Shown here: in pieces, positions 1 to 8,370 of the stretch | How the letters are laid out: every line of letters begins with the position of its first letter | How positions within the stretch are numbered: the stretch's first letter is position 1 | Notes under the pieces: generated by a model | Told to the model about the DNA's origin: nothing | Seen by the model: the letters and a program-made list of their open reading frames with translations, nothing else | Databases searched by the model: none | Translations under genes and position numbers: made by a program | NCBI RefSeq assembly: GCF_001187785.1 | Contig: NZ_CP012154.1 | Location: 614,501-678,500 of the forward strand | Length of the DNA: 64,000 nt | Source of the DNA: Wenzhouxiangella marina | GTDB lineage: Bacteria > Pseudomonadota > Gammaproteobacteria > Xanthomonadales > Wenzhouxiangellaceae | Direction of reading: 5' to 3'

Positions 1-2
1 GC

Positions 3-1661
3 GAGCAGGGCATCACCATCGATGTGGCCTATCGCTACTTCTCCACGCCGAAGCGCAAGTTCATCATCGCCGACACACCGGGCCACGAGCAGTACACCCG
101 CAACATGGCCACCGGTGCGTCGACCGCCGATGCAGCAGTGATCCTGATCGATGCCCGCCATGGGCTCCAGACCCAGACCCGGCGCCATTCCTACATCGTC
201 TCTCTCCTCGGCATCCGGCAGGTCGTGGTCGCGGTCAACAAGATGGATCTGATCGATTTCGATCAGGCGCGTTTCGAGGCCATCGAGGCCGATTACCGCG
301 CTTTTGCCAACAAGCTGGACATGACCGGCGTGCAGGTCCTGCCCGTGTCTGCCCTGGGCGGCGACAACGTGCTCGAGCGTGGCCCGAACCTGGATTGGTA
401 CGAGGGCGCGACCCTGCTCGAGCTGCTCGAATCGCTGCCGGCGCAGGACGAGGCCGCCAGTCGTGATTTTCGACTCCCCGTCCAGTACGTGAATCGACAC
501 AGCGCGAGCTTTCGTGGCTTTGCCGGGACCGTGGCGAGCGGAACGATCGCCGTCGATGAGGCGGTCATGGTCATGCCCGCCGGACGCCAGAGTCGTGTCA
601 AACGCATCGTGACTCAGGACGGTGACCTGGCCTCGGCCCGTGCCGGACAGGCCATCACCCTGGAGCTGGCCGACGAGATCGACATCAGCCGAGGCGACAT
701 GCTCGTTCGCCCGGATGCGCGCCCGCGCGTGGCCAGTGGTCTGGATGCGCGTCTGGTCTGGATGGTGGACACGCCGCTCAATCCGGGGCGGCAGTACGAT
801 CTGCGCTTCTCGTCCGCGACGGTGCCGGCCACGCCGGAGCTCATTCATCATCGCGTCGACGTCAATACGCTGGAACATCAACACGCCGAACAGCTCGGGC
901 TCAATGACACGGGTCTGGTCCGCTGGCGTCTGAGCCAGCCGACCGCGTTCGACGCCTATTCGGAGCATCGCCCGACCGGGGCCTTCGTGGTGATCGACCG
1001 GATCAGCAATCTGACCGTCGGGGCCGGCATGATCGTCCGTCCGGTCACCGATAGCCTGGCCGACAAGTCCAGCAACGTGGTCTGGCACGAACACCGCATC
1101 GCCAAATCACAGCGCGCGGGTCAGAAGTCCCAGCGCCCGGCGGTCCTCTGGTTCACCGGCCTGTCCGGTGCGGGCAAGTCCTCGGTGGCCAACGCCCTGG
1201 AGCAGGCCCTGTTCCAGCGCGGCCATCACAGCTATCTTCTCGACGGTGACAACGTCCGCCACGGCCTCAACCGGGACCTGGGTTTCACCGATGAGGATCG
1301 AGTGGAGAACATCCGCCGGATCGGTGAGGTGGCGCGCCTGATGGCCGATGCGGGCCTGGTCGTGCTCAGCGCCTTCATCTCACCCTTCCGCGCCGACCGG
1401 GCCATGGTCCGTGAGTTGATGGAGCCGGGTGAGTTCGTCGAGATCCACGTCCATGCCAGCCTGGAGACCTGCGAGTCGCGCGATCCGAAAGGCCTCTACG
1501 CCAAGGCTCGCGCGGGCACGATCCGGCACTTCACCGGCATCGATTCACCCTACGAGGCCCCCGAGCATCCGGAAGTCGTGCTGGACACGGAAAAGCATTC
1601 GGTCGAAGAGTGCGTCGACCTGCTGCTCGACTATCTGCGCGGGCGTCAGATCCTGGTTTGA
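3..1661 (+). CDS. cysNC: Bifunctional sulfate adenylyltransferase subunit 1 / adenylylsulfate kinase (CysNC), 5' end cut off
   Basis: Sulfate activation enzyme: the CysN GTPase drives ATP sulfurylase and the CysC domain phosphorylates APS to PAPS for assimilatory sulfate reduction. The reading frame is open to the window edge; the first visible codons read [10 protein letters not shown], the conserved G2 region of CysN, so the true start lies upstream. G3 (DTPGHEQY) and G4 (NKMD) follow, then elongation-factor-like beta-barrel domains. From about base 1135 a CysC domain begins with the P-loop GLSGAGKSS and the [12 protein letters not shown] motif. The CysN-CysC fusion is common in Xanthomonadales and other Proteobacteria. 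cysD would be expected just upstream, outside the window. Confidence 0.96.
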   Translation, partial: EQGITIDVAYRYFSTPKRKFIIADTPGHEQYTRNMATGASTADAAVILIDARHGLQTQTRRHSYIVSLLGIRQVVVAVNKMDLIDFDQARFEAIEADYRAFANKLDMTGVQVLPVSALGGDNVLERGPNLDWYEGATLLELLESLPAQDEAASRDFRLPVQYVNRHSASFRGFAGTVASGTIAVDEAVMVMPAGRQSRVKRIVTQDGDLASARAGQAITLELADEIDISRGDMLVRPDARPRVASGLDARLVWMVDTPLNPGRQYDLRFSSATVPATPELIHHRVDVNTLEHQHAEQLGLNDTGLVRWRLSQPTAFDAYSEHRPTGAFVVIDRISNLTVGAGMIVRPVTDSLADKSSNVVWHEHRIAKSQRAGQKSQRPAVLWFTGLSGAGKSSVANALEQALFQRGHHSYLLDGDNVRHGLNRDLGFTDEDRVENIRRIGEVARLMADAGLVVLSAFISPFRADRAMVRELMEPGEFVEIHVHASLETCESRDPKGLYAKARAGTIRHFTGIDSPYEAPEHPEVVLDTEKHSVEECVDLLLDYLRGRQILV

Positions 1662-1712
1662 GCCCCGGCGCGGGGCGCGCGATGCTCTGCGCTTGCTTCG
1701 GGAGTTACCGAC

Positions 1713-2030
1713 TCAGAGTTCGTTCGGGGGCGGTTCCGTGTCGGAAGCACGGGCTCGCCGCCGGCATTCGTCCTCACCGATCTCCGGGCGCTCACCGCTG
1801 GCGGTGATGCAGGCACAGATGCCCGTGTCCGGGGATTCGGCGCAATAGAGGCGGTCGGGCTCGCTGTCACGGGCCCAGTCGGGGAGCTGCAGTTCGGACA
1901 GGCCGCTGCGTTCGACGAGGCCTTCCGGTGCGGGTCGTCCCATCGCCAGCCAGGCGCCCAGGCCGGCCGCAAGGGCGACCAGCAGGACGATGATCAGGGG
2001 ATGCTTCCAGCGAGGTCGAGGCCGAATCAT
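1713..2030 (-). CDS. Small membrane-anchored protein of unknown function
   Basis: I do not recognise this 105-residue protein. It starts with a basic stretch and one hydrophobic segment at about residues 12-30 (IIVLLVALAAGLGAWLAM), so it is probably an inner-membrane protein with a periplasmic tail. The tail has three Cys close together (YCAESPDTGICACI) and a fourth near residue 88 (EDECRRR), which could form disulfides. The ATG is preceded by a GAGG ribosome-binding site. It converges with cysNC and lies downstream of the M16 peptidase gene on the same strand, separated by a GC-rich hairpin. Confidence 0.6.
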   Translation of the reverse strand: MIRPRPRWKHPLIIVLLVALAAGLGAWLAMGRPAPEGLVERSGLSELQLPDWARDSEPDRLYCAESPDTGICACITASGERPEIGEDECRRRARASDTEPPPNEL

Positions 2031-2051
2031 GCCTCAAGGATAGCAGGTGAA

Positions 2052-2077
2052 CCGCGCCGGCAAAGTGGCCGGCGCGG
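2052..2077 (-). terminator. GC-rich hairpin after the M16 peptidase gene
   Basis: A perfect 10-bp inverted repeat (CCGCGCCGGC, 6-nt loop, GCCGGCGCGG) starts 9 bases beyond the peptidase stop codon. There is no U-run on the minus strand, so it may be a weak or Rho-assisted terminator or an mRNA-stabilising hairpin. Confidence 0.45.
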
Positions 2078-2085
2078 CCCGTGCT

Positions 2086-4827
2086 TCATTCCTCGTCGAA
2101 GTCGCCGGCCATCGAGAGATTCAGGACCGACGGATCGAAGTGGCGCCGCAGGGCGGCGTTGACCTGCTCGGCATCCAGGGCCTCGATCGCGGCCTCGATG
2201 GCTTCCTGGAAGCCGAGGTCGCGCTCCAGGTAGCGGTTGTTGCCCAGGGTGTTGACGAGGCTGGAATCGTTGGCCCGGATCACCGCCTGCTGCTGCAGAT
2301 AACCGCGCTTTCCTGCCTCGACCTCTTCATCGCTGAAGCCCGCTTCGATGATCGTCTGCAACTCGTCGGTCAGGCTGTCGACAAGGGCCTGGCGGTTCTC
2401 AGGCGCAAACATCGCGTAGGCAAAGAAGGTCGTGTACTCGTCGATGGAATGCGAGTAGAAGCCACCGCCGACGCTGTAGCTCAAGCCCTCTTCATCACGG
2501 ATCCGGTTGGAGAGACGGGAGCTCAGGAAGCCGCCGCCGATCAGGTGACCGGCCAGCTCGAGGGCAGGGTAGTCGGGATGATCGTTGCGCAGTGGAATGA
2601 ACAGGTTGGCCATCAGGGTCGCGTTGGCCTTGTCGTCGAGCTGCGCCTCCAGCTGCACTGGCTCGGCGTCCGGAATCCGATAGGGAATGCGCTCGAAGGC
2701 CGTTGGCGCTTGCCAGTTGCCGAACAGCTGCTCCAGCTGCGCTCGCACGGCATCGGGATCGAAATCGCCGACCAGGCTGATCGTGGTCGATTCGCCCATG
2801 CCGTAGTGACTGGCGTGGAAGGCCAGCAGATCGTCGCGCTGGACCGCCTCGAGTCGTTCCAGGGCCTCATCCACGCTGGGCAGGTAGTCCGGATGATCGC
2901 TGCCGTGGGGCTGTTGATAGCGAGTGAGCTGGCGATTGGCGACCGCGAAGGGCTCGTCGCGGCTCTGATCGAGCGAGGCCCGCTGCTGGCGCTTCAGCTC
3001 GTCGAGTTCTTCCTGAGGAAAGCTCGGATTGCGCAGCAGATCGGCAGCCAGCTCGAGCAGGGCCGGGAGTTGTTCGCGCTCGCTGGTCAGACCCAGGCTC
3101 ACCATGCTGTCGCCGCCGATGTTCAGGCTGGAGCGCAGGGCGTCGATCTCGTCGCTGATCTGCTGACGGCTGCGCTGCTCGGTGCCGCGGGACAGCATGG
3201 CAGCGGTCAGGCCCGGAGCAGCACCGAGGCCGCGCAGGCTTTCGAGCTGACCCATGCGAAGCGTGATGCTGCCTACGACCTTCTCGCCGCGGGTCGCCTT
3301 CGGCAACAGGGCGACGCGCGCGCCGTTGGCGAGCTCGAATTCGATCAGGCGCTCGGTGATGTTCTCGAAGCTCGGATCGAAGGCCTCGCCGATGGCGCGG
3401 TCCTCGCGACCGGTGTAGTCGGCCAGCAGCGGGCCGAGTTCGGGGGCGGCCGGAATCTCGGCGCGCTGGGGATCGTCATCGGGGACGAAGCGCGCCAGGC
3501 TGCGGTTGTCCCTCGTCAGATAGGTTTCGGCAACGCGGATGACGTCGTCGACCTCGACGGCTTCGATCCGGTCGCGATGCAGGAACATCAGTCGCCAGTC
3601 GCCGGCGGCGGCCCATTCCGAGAGCTGGATGCCGACGCGGTTGGAATCGTTCAGGGTCTGTTCGATGCCGTTGGTCAGGGCGTTGATGGCGCGTTGGACC
3701 TCGGTCTCGTCGGGGGGCGTGTCGACCAGCTCCGCAACGGCGGTCAGCATGGCGCTTTCGGCAGCGTCCAGATCGCCGTCGGCTTCCACTTCGATGTAGC
3801 TCATCAACAGGGACGGCTCGCCCAGGGCCAGTGCGAAGCTGCCGACGCGCGTGGCCAGCTCCGTGTCGACCAGGCCTGCGTGCAGCCTGCCGGAAGGCAT
3901 GTCGCCGAGGATGTGGCTGAGCACGCTGAGCGCGGCAAAATCGGGGTGGCTGGCCGCCGGGATATGCCAGGCGCCCATCAGGAGCTGCACTTCACCCGAG
4001 CGACGAACGGTCACGTGGCGTTCGCCATCCTGCACCGGATCACGGGTGTAGCTGGGCCATATCTGCATGGCGCCGCTGCGCTCGGGCGCCGGGATGGCTC
4101 CGAAGTGTGTTTCGATCAGGGCCAGCGCGCGCTCGGGCTCGAAGTTGCCCGACAGGATGACGATGGCGTTGTCGGGCTGATAGTACTTGCGATAGAAGGC
4201 CTGCAGGCGCTCGATCGGTACGTTCTCGATGTCGGCGCGAGCACCGATCGTCGAACGGCCGTAGCCATGCCAGAGGTAGGCTGTCGACATCAGGCGCTGC
4301 ATCAGCACGCGGAACGGGGAGTTCTCGCCGATCTCGAATTCGTTGCGCACCACGGTCATTTCCGATTCGAGGTCTTCCTCGCGGATCAGGGAATTGACCA
4401 TGCGGTCGGCTTCCATCCGGATCGCCCATTCGAGATTCTCCTCGCCGGCCGGCAGGGTCTGGAAGTAGTTCGTGCGGTCGTACCAGGTCGTGCCATTGGC
4501 GATGCCGCCCCGCTCGGAGATCTCGGCCTTGATGTCCTGGTGGTTCGGCGTGCCGAAGAAGACCAGATGCTCGAGCAGATGCGCCATGCCCGTCTCACCC
4601 ACACCCTCGTGCTTCGAGCCGACGCGATAGGTCACGTTGATGGTCGTGGTAGGCCGGCTGGAATCCGGCATCAGCAGCACGCTCAGGCCGTTGTCCAGCT
4701 CGTACTCGCTGATGCCCTCGACCGTGGTGACCAGGCGCGGGGCGGCGCTCAGGGAGGTCACGGTCGCGCTCAGCACCACCAACAGGAAAACGCTCAGCAG
4801 CCGCAGGCTGCGATCGGCGATCGGCAT
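2086..4827 (-). CDS. M16 family zinc metallopeptidase (pitrilysin/insulinase type), exported
   Basis: A 913-residue two-module M16 peptidase. The N-terminus has a signal-peptide-like segment (LLSVFLLVVLSATVTSLSAA), so it should act in the periplasm. The first module carries the inverted zinc motif HLLEH at residues 83-87, with the downstream acidic region VVRNEFE supplying the third ligand. The second half (from about residue 490) repeats the M16 fold but shows no HxxEH, as expected for the inactive partner domain of single-chain pitrilysins. The ATG at 4827 has an AGGAG ribosome-binding site. The family degrades peptides or processes small proteins; the substrate here is unknown. It is probably transcribed alone, with hairpins on both sides. 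Confidence 0.93.
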   Translation of the reverse strand: MPIADRSLRLLSVFLLVVLSATVTSLSAAPRLVTTVEGISEYELDNGLSVLLMPDSSRPTTTINVTYRVGSKHEGVGETGMAHLLEHLVFFGTPNHQDIKAEISERGGIANGTTWYDRTNYFQTLPAGEENLEWAIRMEADRMVNSLIREEDLESEMTVVRNEFEIGENSPFRVLMQRLMSTAYLWHGYGRSTIGARADIENVPIERLQAFYRKYYQPDNAIVILSGNFEPERALALIETHFGAIPAPERSGAMQIWPSYTRDPVQDGERHVTVRRSGEVQLLMGAWHIPAASHPDFAALSVLSHILGDMPSGRLHAGLVDTELATRVGSFALALGEPSLLMSYIEVEADGDLDAAESAMLTAVAELVDTPPDETEVQRAINALTNGIEQTLNDSNRVGIQLSEWAAAGDWRLMFLHRDRIEAVEVDDVIRVAETYLTRDNRSLARFVPDDDPQRAEIPAAPELGPLLADYTGREDRAIGEAFDPSFENITERLIEFELANGARVALLPKATRGEKVVGSITLRMGQLESLRGLGAAPGLTAAMLSRGTEQRSRQQISDEIDALRSSLNIGGDSMVSLGLTSEREQLPALLELAADLLRNPSFPQEELDELKRQQRASLDQSRDEPFAVANRQLTRYQQPHGSDHPDYLPSVDEALERLEAVQRDDLLAFHASHYGMGESTTISLVGDFDPDAVRAQLEQLFGNWQAPTAFERIPYRIPDAEPVQLEAQLDDKANATLMANLFIPLRNDHPDYPALELAGHLIGGGFLSSRLSNRIRDEEGLSYSVGGGFYSHSIDEYTTFFAYAMFAPENRQALVDSLTDELQTIIEAGFSDEEVEAGKRGYLQQQAVIRANDSSLVNTLGNNRYLERDLGFQEAIEAAIEALDAEQVNAALRRHFDPSVLNLSMAGDFDEE

Positions 4828-4862
4828 CTGGGTCTCTCCTCGAATTGAAAGTCTTGAAAGGC

Positions 4863-4890
4863 GCTCGGCCGCGATGCGGCGCGGCCGAGC
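4863..4890 (-). terminator. Hairpin downstream of msrA
   Basis: A perfect 11-bp stem (GCTCGGCCGCG, 6-nt loop, CGCGGCCGAGC) lies 47 bases past the msrA stop and just upstream of the M16 gene. On the minus strand it is followed by GCCTTTC, a poor U-tract, so termination is probable but not certain. Confidence 0.5.
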
Positions 4891-4937
4891 AAAGACTCCG
4901 ACGCTATGGGGCGCGGAAAGTTCAGAGCAATCTGGCT

Positions 4938-5609
4938 TCAGCCGCCGGCCTCATTGCCCCACAGTGCTTCCAGGCGATCGTCACGGCCGCATCGCCAGCG
5001 GTAGTAGGTGTAGCGGACCGGGTTCTTCTCGTAGTAGTCCTGGTGGTAATCCTCGGCCGGGTAGAAAGCCTCGAAATCGAGGATCCGCGTGTCGATGGGG
5101 CGCTCCTCCGGACCGTCTTCGGCCAGGGCCAGACGTGATGCGGTGGCCGCCGCGCGTTGCGCGTCGTCGTGCGCGAAGATCGCCGTGCGATAGGTCTGGC
5201 CCCGATCGCAGAACTGGCCATCGGTCTGGTAGGGGTCGACGTTGCGCCAATAGACCTCCAGCAGCCGTTCATAGCTGACCACGCTCGGGTCGTAGACCAC
5301 CTGGACGACCTCCAGATGCCCGGTGCCGCCGGCCACGACCTGGCGGTAGCTCGGATTGACGACGTGGCCGCCGCTGAAACCCGAAATCGTCTCGATCACC
5401 CCATCGAGCTTGTCGTAAGGCGGCTCCATGCACCAGAAACACCCCCCGGCAAAGGTCGCCCGCGCCAGCTGCTCATCCTGTCCATGGCTGGCCAGTGGCA
5501 GGCCCAGCGCCAGCATCAGGACGGGAAGCGAACCACGAAGGACACGAAGTGCACGAAGAAAGAGAAAACCGCGCTTCGATCGAACCGGGCTCTGAGTCGT
5601 TCTTTTCAT
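4938..5609 (-). CDS. msrA: Peptide-methionine (S)-S-oxide reductase MsrA, exported
   Basis: Reduces methionine S-sulfoxide in oxidised proteins. The catalytic motif GCFWCME has the nucleophilic Cys at residue 57; conserved SGFSGG and the C-terminal YYEKNP region are present. I chose the ATG at 5609 because AAAGGA sits at a good distance upstream and because a hydrophobic signal-like segment (LPVLMLALGLPLASHG, about residues 28-43) then follows a basic n-region. The mature enzyme would work in the periplasm with the adjacent exported MsrB. Oddly, the ribosome-binding site, start codon and residues 1-27 all fall inside a 119-bp inverted-repeat element (5531-5649); residues 17-26 (LFLRALRVLR) are encoded by one arm. 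Confidence 0.94.
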   Translation of the reverse strand: MKRTTQSPVRSKRGFLFLRALRVLRGSLPVLMLALGLPLASHGQDEQLARATFAGGCFWCMEPPYDKLDGVIETISGFSGGHVVNPSYRQVVAGGTGHLEVVQVVYDPSVVSYERLLEVYWRNVDPYQTDGQFCDRGQTYRTAIFAHDDAQRAAATASRLALAEDGPEERPIDTRILDFEAFYPAEDYHQDYYEKNPVRYTYYRWRCGRDDRLEALWGNEAGG

Positions 5610-5649
5610 CTTCAATTCCTTTCTTCGTGTCCTTCGTGCCTTCGTGGTT
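5531..5649. repeat. Inverted-repeat element with CCACGAAGG/CCTTCGTGG arms, overlapping the start of msrA
   Basis: The left arm at 5531-5560 (AACCACGAAGGACACGAAGT then GCACGAAGAA) and the right arm at 5621-5649 (TTCTTCGTGTCCTTCGTGCC then TTCGTGGTT) are near-perfect reverse complements of about 29 bases around a 60-base centre. This is the well-known dispersed CACGAAG repeat whose translation gives strings such as NHEGHEG or LRVLRG in many environmental bacterial genomes. No transposase is nearby, so it would be a non-autonomous (MITE-like) element. It contributes the Shine-Dalgarno sequence and signal-peptide codons of msrA. Confidence 0.8.
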
Positions 5650-5689
5650 ACAAATCCATCTCGCGTACTGGCGTTTCGGTCGATCAGGT

Positions 5690-6250
5690 CTATGCGGAGG
5701 TTCGCAGGGCCGGGAGGGGTTCGCCGTCGGGGATGAAACGCAGGGCGACGCCGTTGTTGCACCAGCGCTGGCCCGTCGGGCGCGGGCCGTCGTCGAAGAC
5801 GTGGCCCTGGTGCCCACCGCAGCGGGCGCAGTGGTACTCGGTGCGGGGCCAGATCAGTTTGTAGTCGCGCTTGGTTCCGATGTGGCGATCGTCGATCGGC
5901 TGCCAGAAACTGGGCCAGCCGGTGCCGGAATCGTATTTGTGCTCGCTCGAGAACAGGCTCAGATTGCAGCCGGCGCAGACATAGAAGCCGGGTTCATAGA
6001 TCTTGTCGAGGGGGCTGGAGCCCGAACGCTCCGTGCCTTCGTCGCGCAGCACGCGGAAGGCCTCGGGTGACAGGATCTCGCGCCACTGGGCTTCGCTCAG
6101 TTCCAACGCTTCGAAGGGCTGGCCGGTGCTGGCCATGGCGTTGGCGCTGCTGTTCGCCTGTCGGCCGCAGCCGCTCAGCCAGAGCAGCGGGGCGGCCAGT
6201 CCGACCGTGCTCAACCATTGCCGTCGATTCATTCCGCGCGTCTCGCTCAT
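5690..6250 (-). CDS. msrB: Peptide-methionine (R)-S-oxide reductase MsrB, Tat-type lipoprotein
   Basis: Reduces methionine R-sulfoxide, complementing MsrA. Zinc-binding pairs CAGC and CARC, the GTGWPSFW motif and the catalytic Cys in RWCNNGVALRF are all visible. The N-terminus has a twin-arginine motif (NRRQWLS) followed by a hydrophobic stretch ending in the lipobox LSGC, so the protein is probably exported and lipidated at that Cys. The ATG at 6250 was kept; a second ATG at 6232 would also retain the twin-arginine motif. It lies 80 bases upstream of msrA on the same strand and probably forms a periplasmic methionine-repair operon with it, although the repeat element now sits between them. 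Confidence 0.94.
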   Translation of the reverse strand: MSETRGMNRRQWLSTVGLAAPLLWLSGCGRQANSSANAMASTGQPFEALELSEAQWREILSPEAFRVLRDEGTERSGSSPLDKIYEPGFYVCAGCNLSLFSSEHKYDSGTGWPSFWQPIDDRHIGTKRDYKLIWPRTEYHCARCGGHQGHVFDDGPRPTGQRWCNNGVALRFIPDGEPLPALRTSA

Positions 6251-6394
6251 GTCCGTTGCCTGATGGAGGTTCTATCAGACAGACCGGCATCGGCGCGTCA
6301 AGCTTTCAAGGAAATTCCAGGGTCACGATCTCGATCGCGCCAGCGATCATTGGCCCGCGCGATCGGGCCTTCGGTGGAACTGCCTCGTTCTGCC

Positions 6395-8284
6395 TCAGGC
6401 CTCGACGTCGGCCAGGTTGCCCTTGGTCTCGAGCCAGGCGCGGCGGTCGGCCGAGCGCTTCTTCGCCAGCAGCATGTCCATGATCGCGTCCGTCGATTCG
6501 GGCTCGTCGATCGTCAGTTGCACGAGGCGGCGAGTGTCCGGATCGATCGTCGATTCGCGAAGCTGCAGGGGATTCATCTCGCCCAGGCCCTTGAAGCGGG
6601 TCTCGGTGACCTTGCCCTTGAGCTTCTCGGCTTCGATCCGTGCCAGTACGCCGCGGCGTTCTTCTGCATCGAGGGCGTAGAAGATCTGCTTGCCGACGTC
6701 GATCCGGTAGAGCGGCGGCATGGCGACGAAGATGCGACCCGCCTCGACCAGCGGACGGAAATGGCGCAGGAACAGCGCCGAGAGCAGGGTGGCGATGTGC
6801 AGACCGTCCGAGTCGGCATCGGCCAGGATGATGACCTTCCCGTAGCGGAGTTTGCTCAGGTCGTCCGAGCCCGGGTCGACCCCGATGGCGATGGCCAGGT
6901 CGTGGACTTCCTGCGAACGCAGCACCTGGTCGGCTTCCGTCTCCCAGGTGTTCAGGATCTTGCCTCGGAGCGGCATGATGGCCTGGTACTCGCGATTCCT
7001 GGCCTGCTTGGCGCTGCCGCCGGCCGAGTCACCCTCGACCAGGAACAATTCGGTCTCCTCCAGATCGGTCGAGGCGCAATCGGCCAGCTTGCCCGGCAGG
7101 GCCGGACCGGCCGTGACCTTGCGTCGCGCGACCTGCTTGCGGGCCTTCTGCCGGCGCAGGGCATTGTCGATGGCGAGCTTCGCGATCGCCTCGCCGTCGT
7201 TGACGTGCTTGTTCAGCCACAGGGCGAAGGCATCCTTGACCACCCCTGAAACGAAGCTGGCGGCCGAGCGCGAGGACAGGCGCTCCTTGGTCTGGCCCGA
7301 GAACTGCGGGTCGGCCAGTTTGATCGAGAGCAGGAAGCTGATCCGCTCCCAGACGTCTTCGGGCGCCAGCTTGACGCCGCGCGGCAACAGGTTTCGGATG
7401 TCGCAGAACTCGCGCAGGGCCTCGATCAGGCCGGTGCGCAAACCGTTCGTGTGGGTGCCGCCGGCCGGGGTCGGAATCAGGTTGACGTAGCTTTCCTGGA
7501 CCAGCTCGCCTTCGGGCACCCAGGCCAGGGCCCAGGCCGCTTCCTGGTCGGCGCCGGAGAAGTCACCGGTGAAGGGTTCGAGGGGGATCCGCTCGCGTTC
7601 GGCCAGGCTTTCGACCAGGTAATCGGTCAGGCCGTCCTCGAATTGCCAGGTTTCGGACTCGTTGCTCTTGCGGTCGTTCAGGGTGACCTTCAGGCCCGGA
7701 CAGAGGATGGCCTTGGCCTTCAGCAGGTGTTTCAGGCGCGGTCGGGAGACGTTGGCCGAATCGAAGTACTTCGGGTCCGGCCAGAAGTGAACGAGGGTGC
7801 CGGTGTTGCGTTTGCCGACTTCGTCGATGACCTTCAGCGGCGCATCCGTGTCGCCGTCGGTGAAGCTGATTTCGTGGACCTGGCCGTTGCGCTTGATGCG
7901 GCAGACCAGCTTCGAGCTCAGGGCGTTGACCACGGACACGCCCACGCCGTGCAGGCCACCGGAGAACTTGTAGTTCTTGCCCGAGAACTTGCCGCCGGCG
8001 TGCAGGCGGGTCAGGATCAGTTCCACGCCCGGGAGCTTGTGCTCGGGATGCGGATCGACCGGCATGCCGCGGCCGTCATCGGCGACTTCGATGGAGCCGT
8101 CCTCGTGCAGGGTGACTTCGATCGACTTCGCGTGCCCGCCCAGGGCTTCGTCGACGGCATTGTCGACCACTTCGGCGACCAGGTGGTTGGGCCGGGCAGT
8201 GTCGGTGTACATGCCGGGCCGGCGCTTGACCGGTTCCAGACCCTGGAGGACTTCGATGTCGGAGGCTTGGTACTGAGAGCTCAT
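6395..8284 (-). CDS. parE: DNA topoisomerase IV subunit B
   Basis: ATPase subunit of topoisomerase IV, which decatenates daughter chromosomes with ParC. The 629-residue protein has the GHKL ATPase motifs (EVVDNAVDEA, DDGRGMP, GLHGVGVSVVNALS) in the first 130 residues and the Toprim region EGDSAGGSAKQARNREYQAI in the C-terminal half, with PLRGKILNTWE. Its length and the absence of the GyrB insertion fit ParE. The ATG at 8284 gives the usual N-terminus SSQYQASDIEVLQGLEPV; an upstream in-frame start adds only unconserved residues. parC is not in the window. The gene is divergent from the Lon-related protease gene. Confidence 0.96.
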   Translation of the reverse strand: MSSQYQASDIEVLQGLEPVKRRPGMYTDTARPNHLVAEVVDNAVDEALGGHAKSIEVTLHEDGSIEVADDGRGMPVDPHPEHKLPGVELILTRLHAGGKFSGKNYKFSGGLHGVGVSVVNALSSKLVCRIKRNGQVHEISFTDGDTDAPLKVIDEVGKRNTGTLVHFWPDPKYFDSANVSRPRLKHLLKAKAILCPGLKVTLNDRKSNESETWQFEDGLTDYLVESLAERERIPLEPFTGDFSGADQEAAWALAWVPEGELVQESYVNLIPTPAGGTHTNGLRTGLIEALREFCDIRNLLPRGVKLAPEDVWERISFLLSIKLADPQFSGQTKERLSSRSAASFVSGVVKDAFALWLNKHVNDGEAIAKLAIDNALRRQKARKQVARRKVTAGPALPGKLADCASTDLEETELFLVEGDSAGGSAKQARNREYQAIMPLRGKILNTWETEADQVLRSQEVHDLAIAIGVDPGSDDLSKLRYGKVIILADADSDGLHIATLLSALFLRHFRPLVEAGRIFVAMPPLYRIDVGKQIFYALDAEERRGVLARIEAEKLKGKVTETRFKGLGEMNPLQLRESTIDPDTRRLVQLTIDEPESTDAIMDMLLAKKRSADRRAWLETKGNLADVEA

Positions 8285-8370
8285 GAACGGCTGAAGGCGG
8301 CTTGATCCGAACGCCAAGAGTAACCGCTAAATGACCTATAGTGGCAGGCAGGTTGACGTCCGATGAAACC

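Noticed and set aside
2047-4848. 933-codon plus-strand open frame
   Set aside because: Exact antisense shadow of the M16 peptidase, with no recognisable domain; a side effect of high GC in the third codon position.
5495-6070. Plus-strand open frame with NHEGHEVHEE-like sequence
   Set aside because: It is a chance translation of the CACGAAG repeat and the antisense strand of msrB; such HEG-rich products are known false annotations.
8341-8370. GTG at 8341 as start of the Lon-related protease
   Set aside because: It overlaps a likely -10 box and has no ribosome-binding site; ATG 8371 fits the family better.
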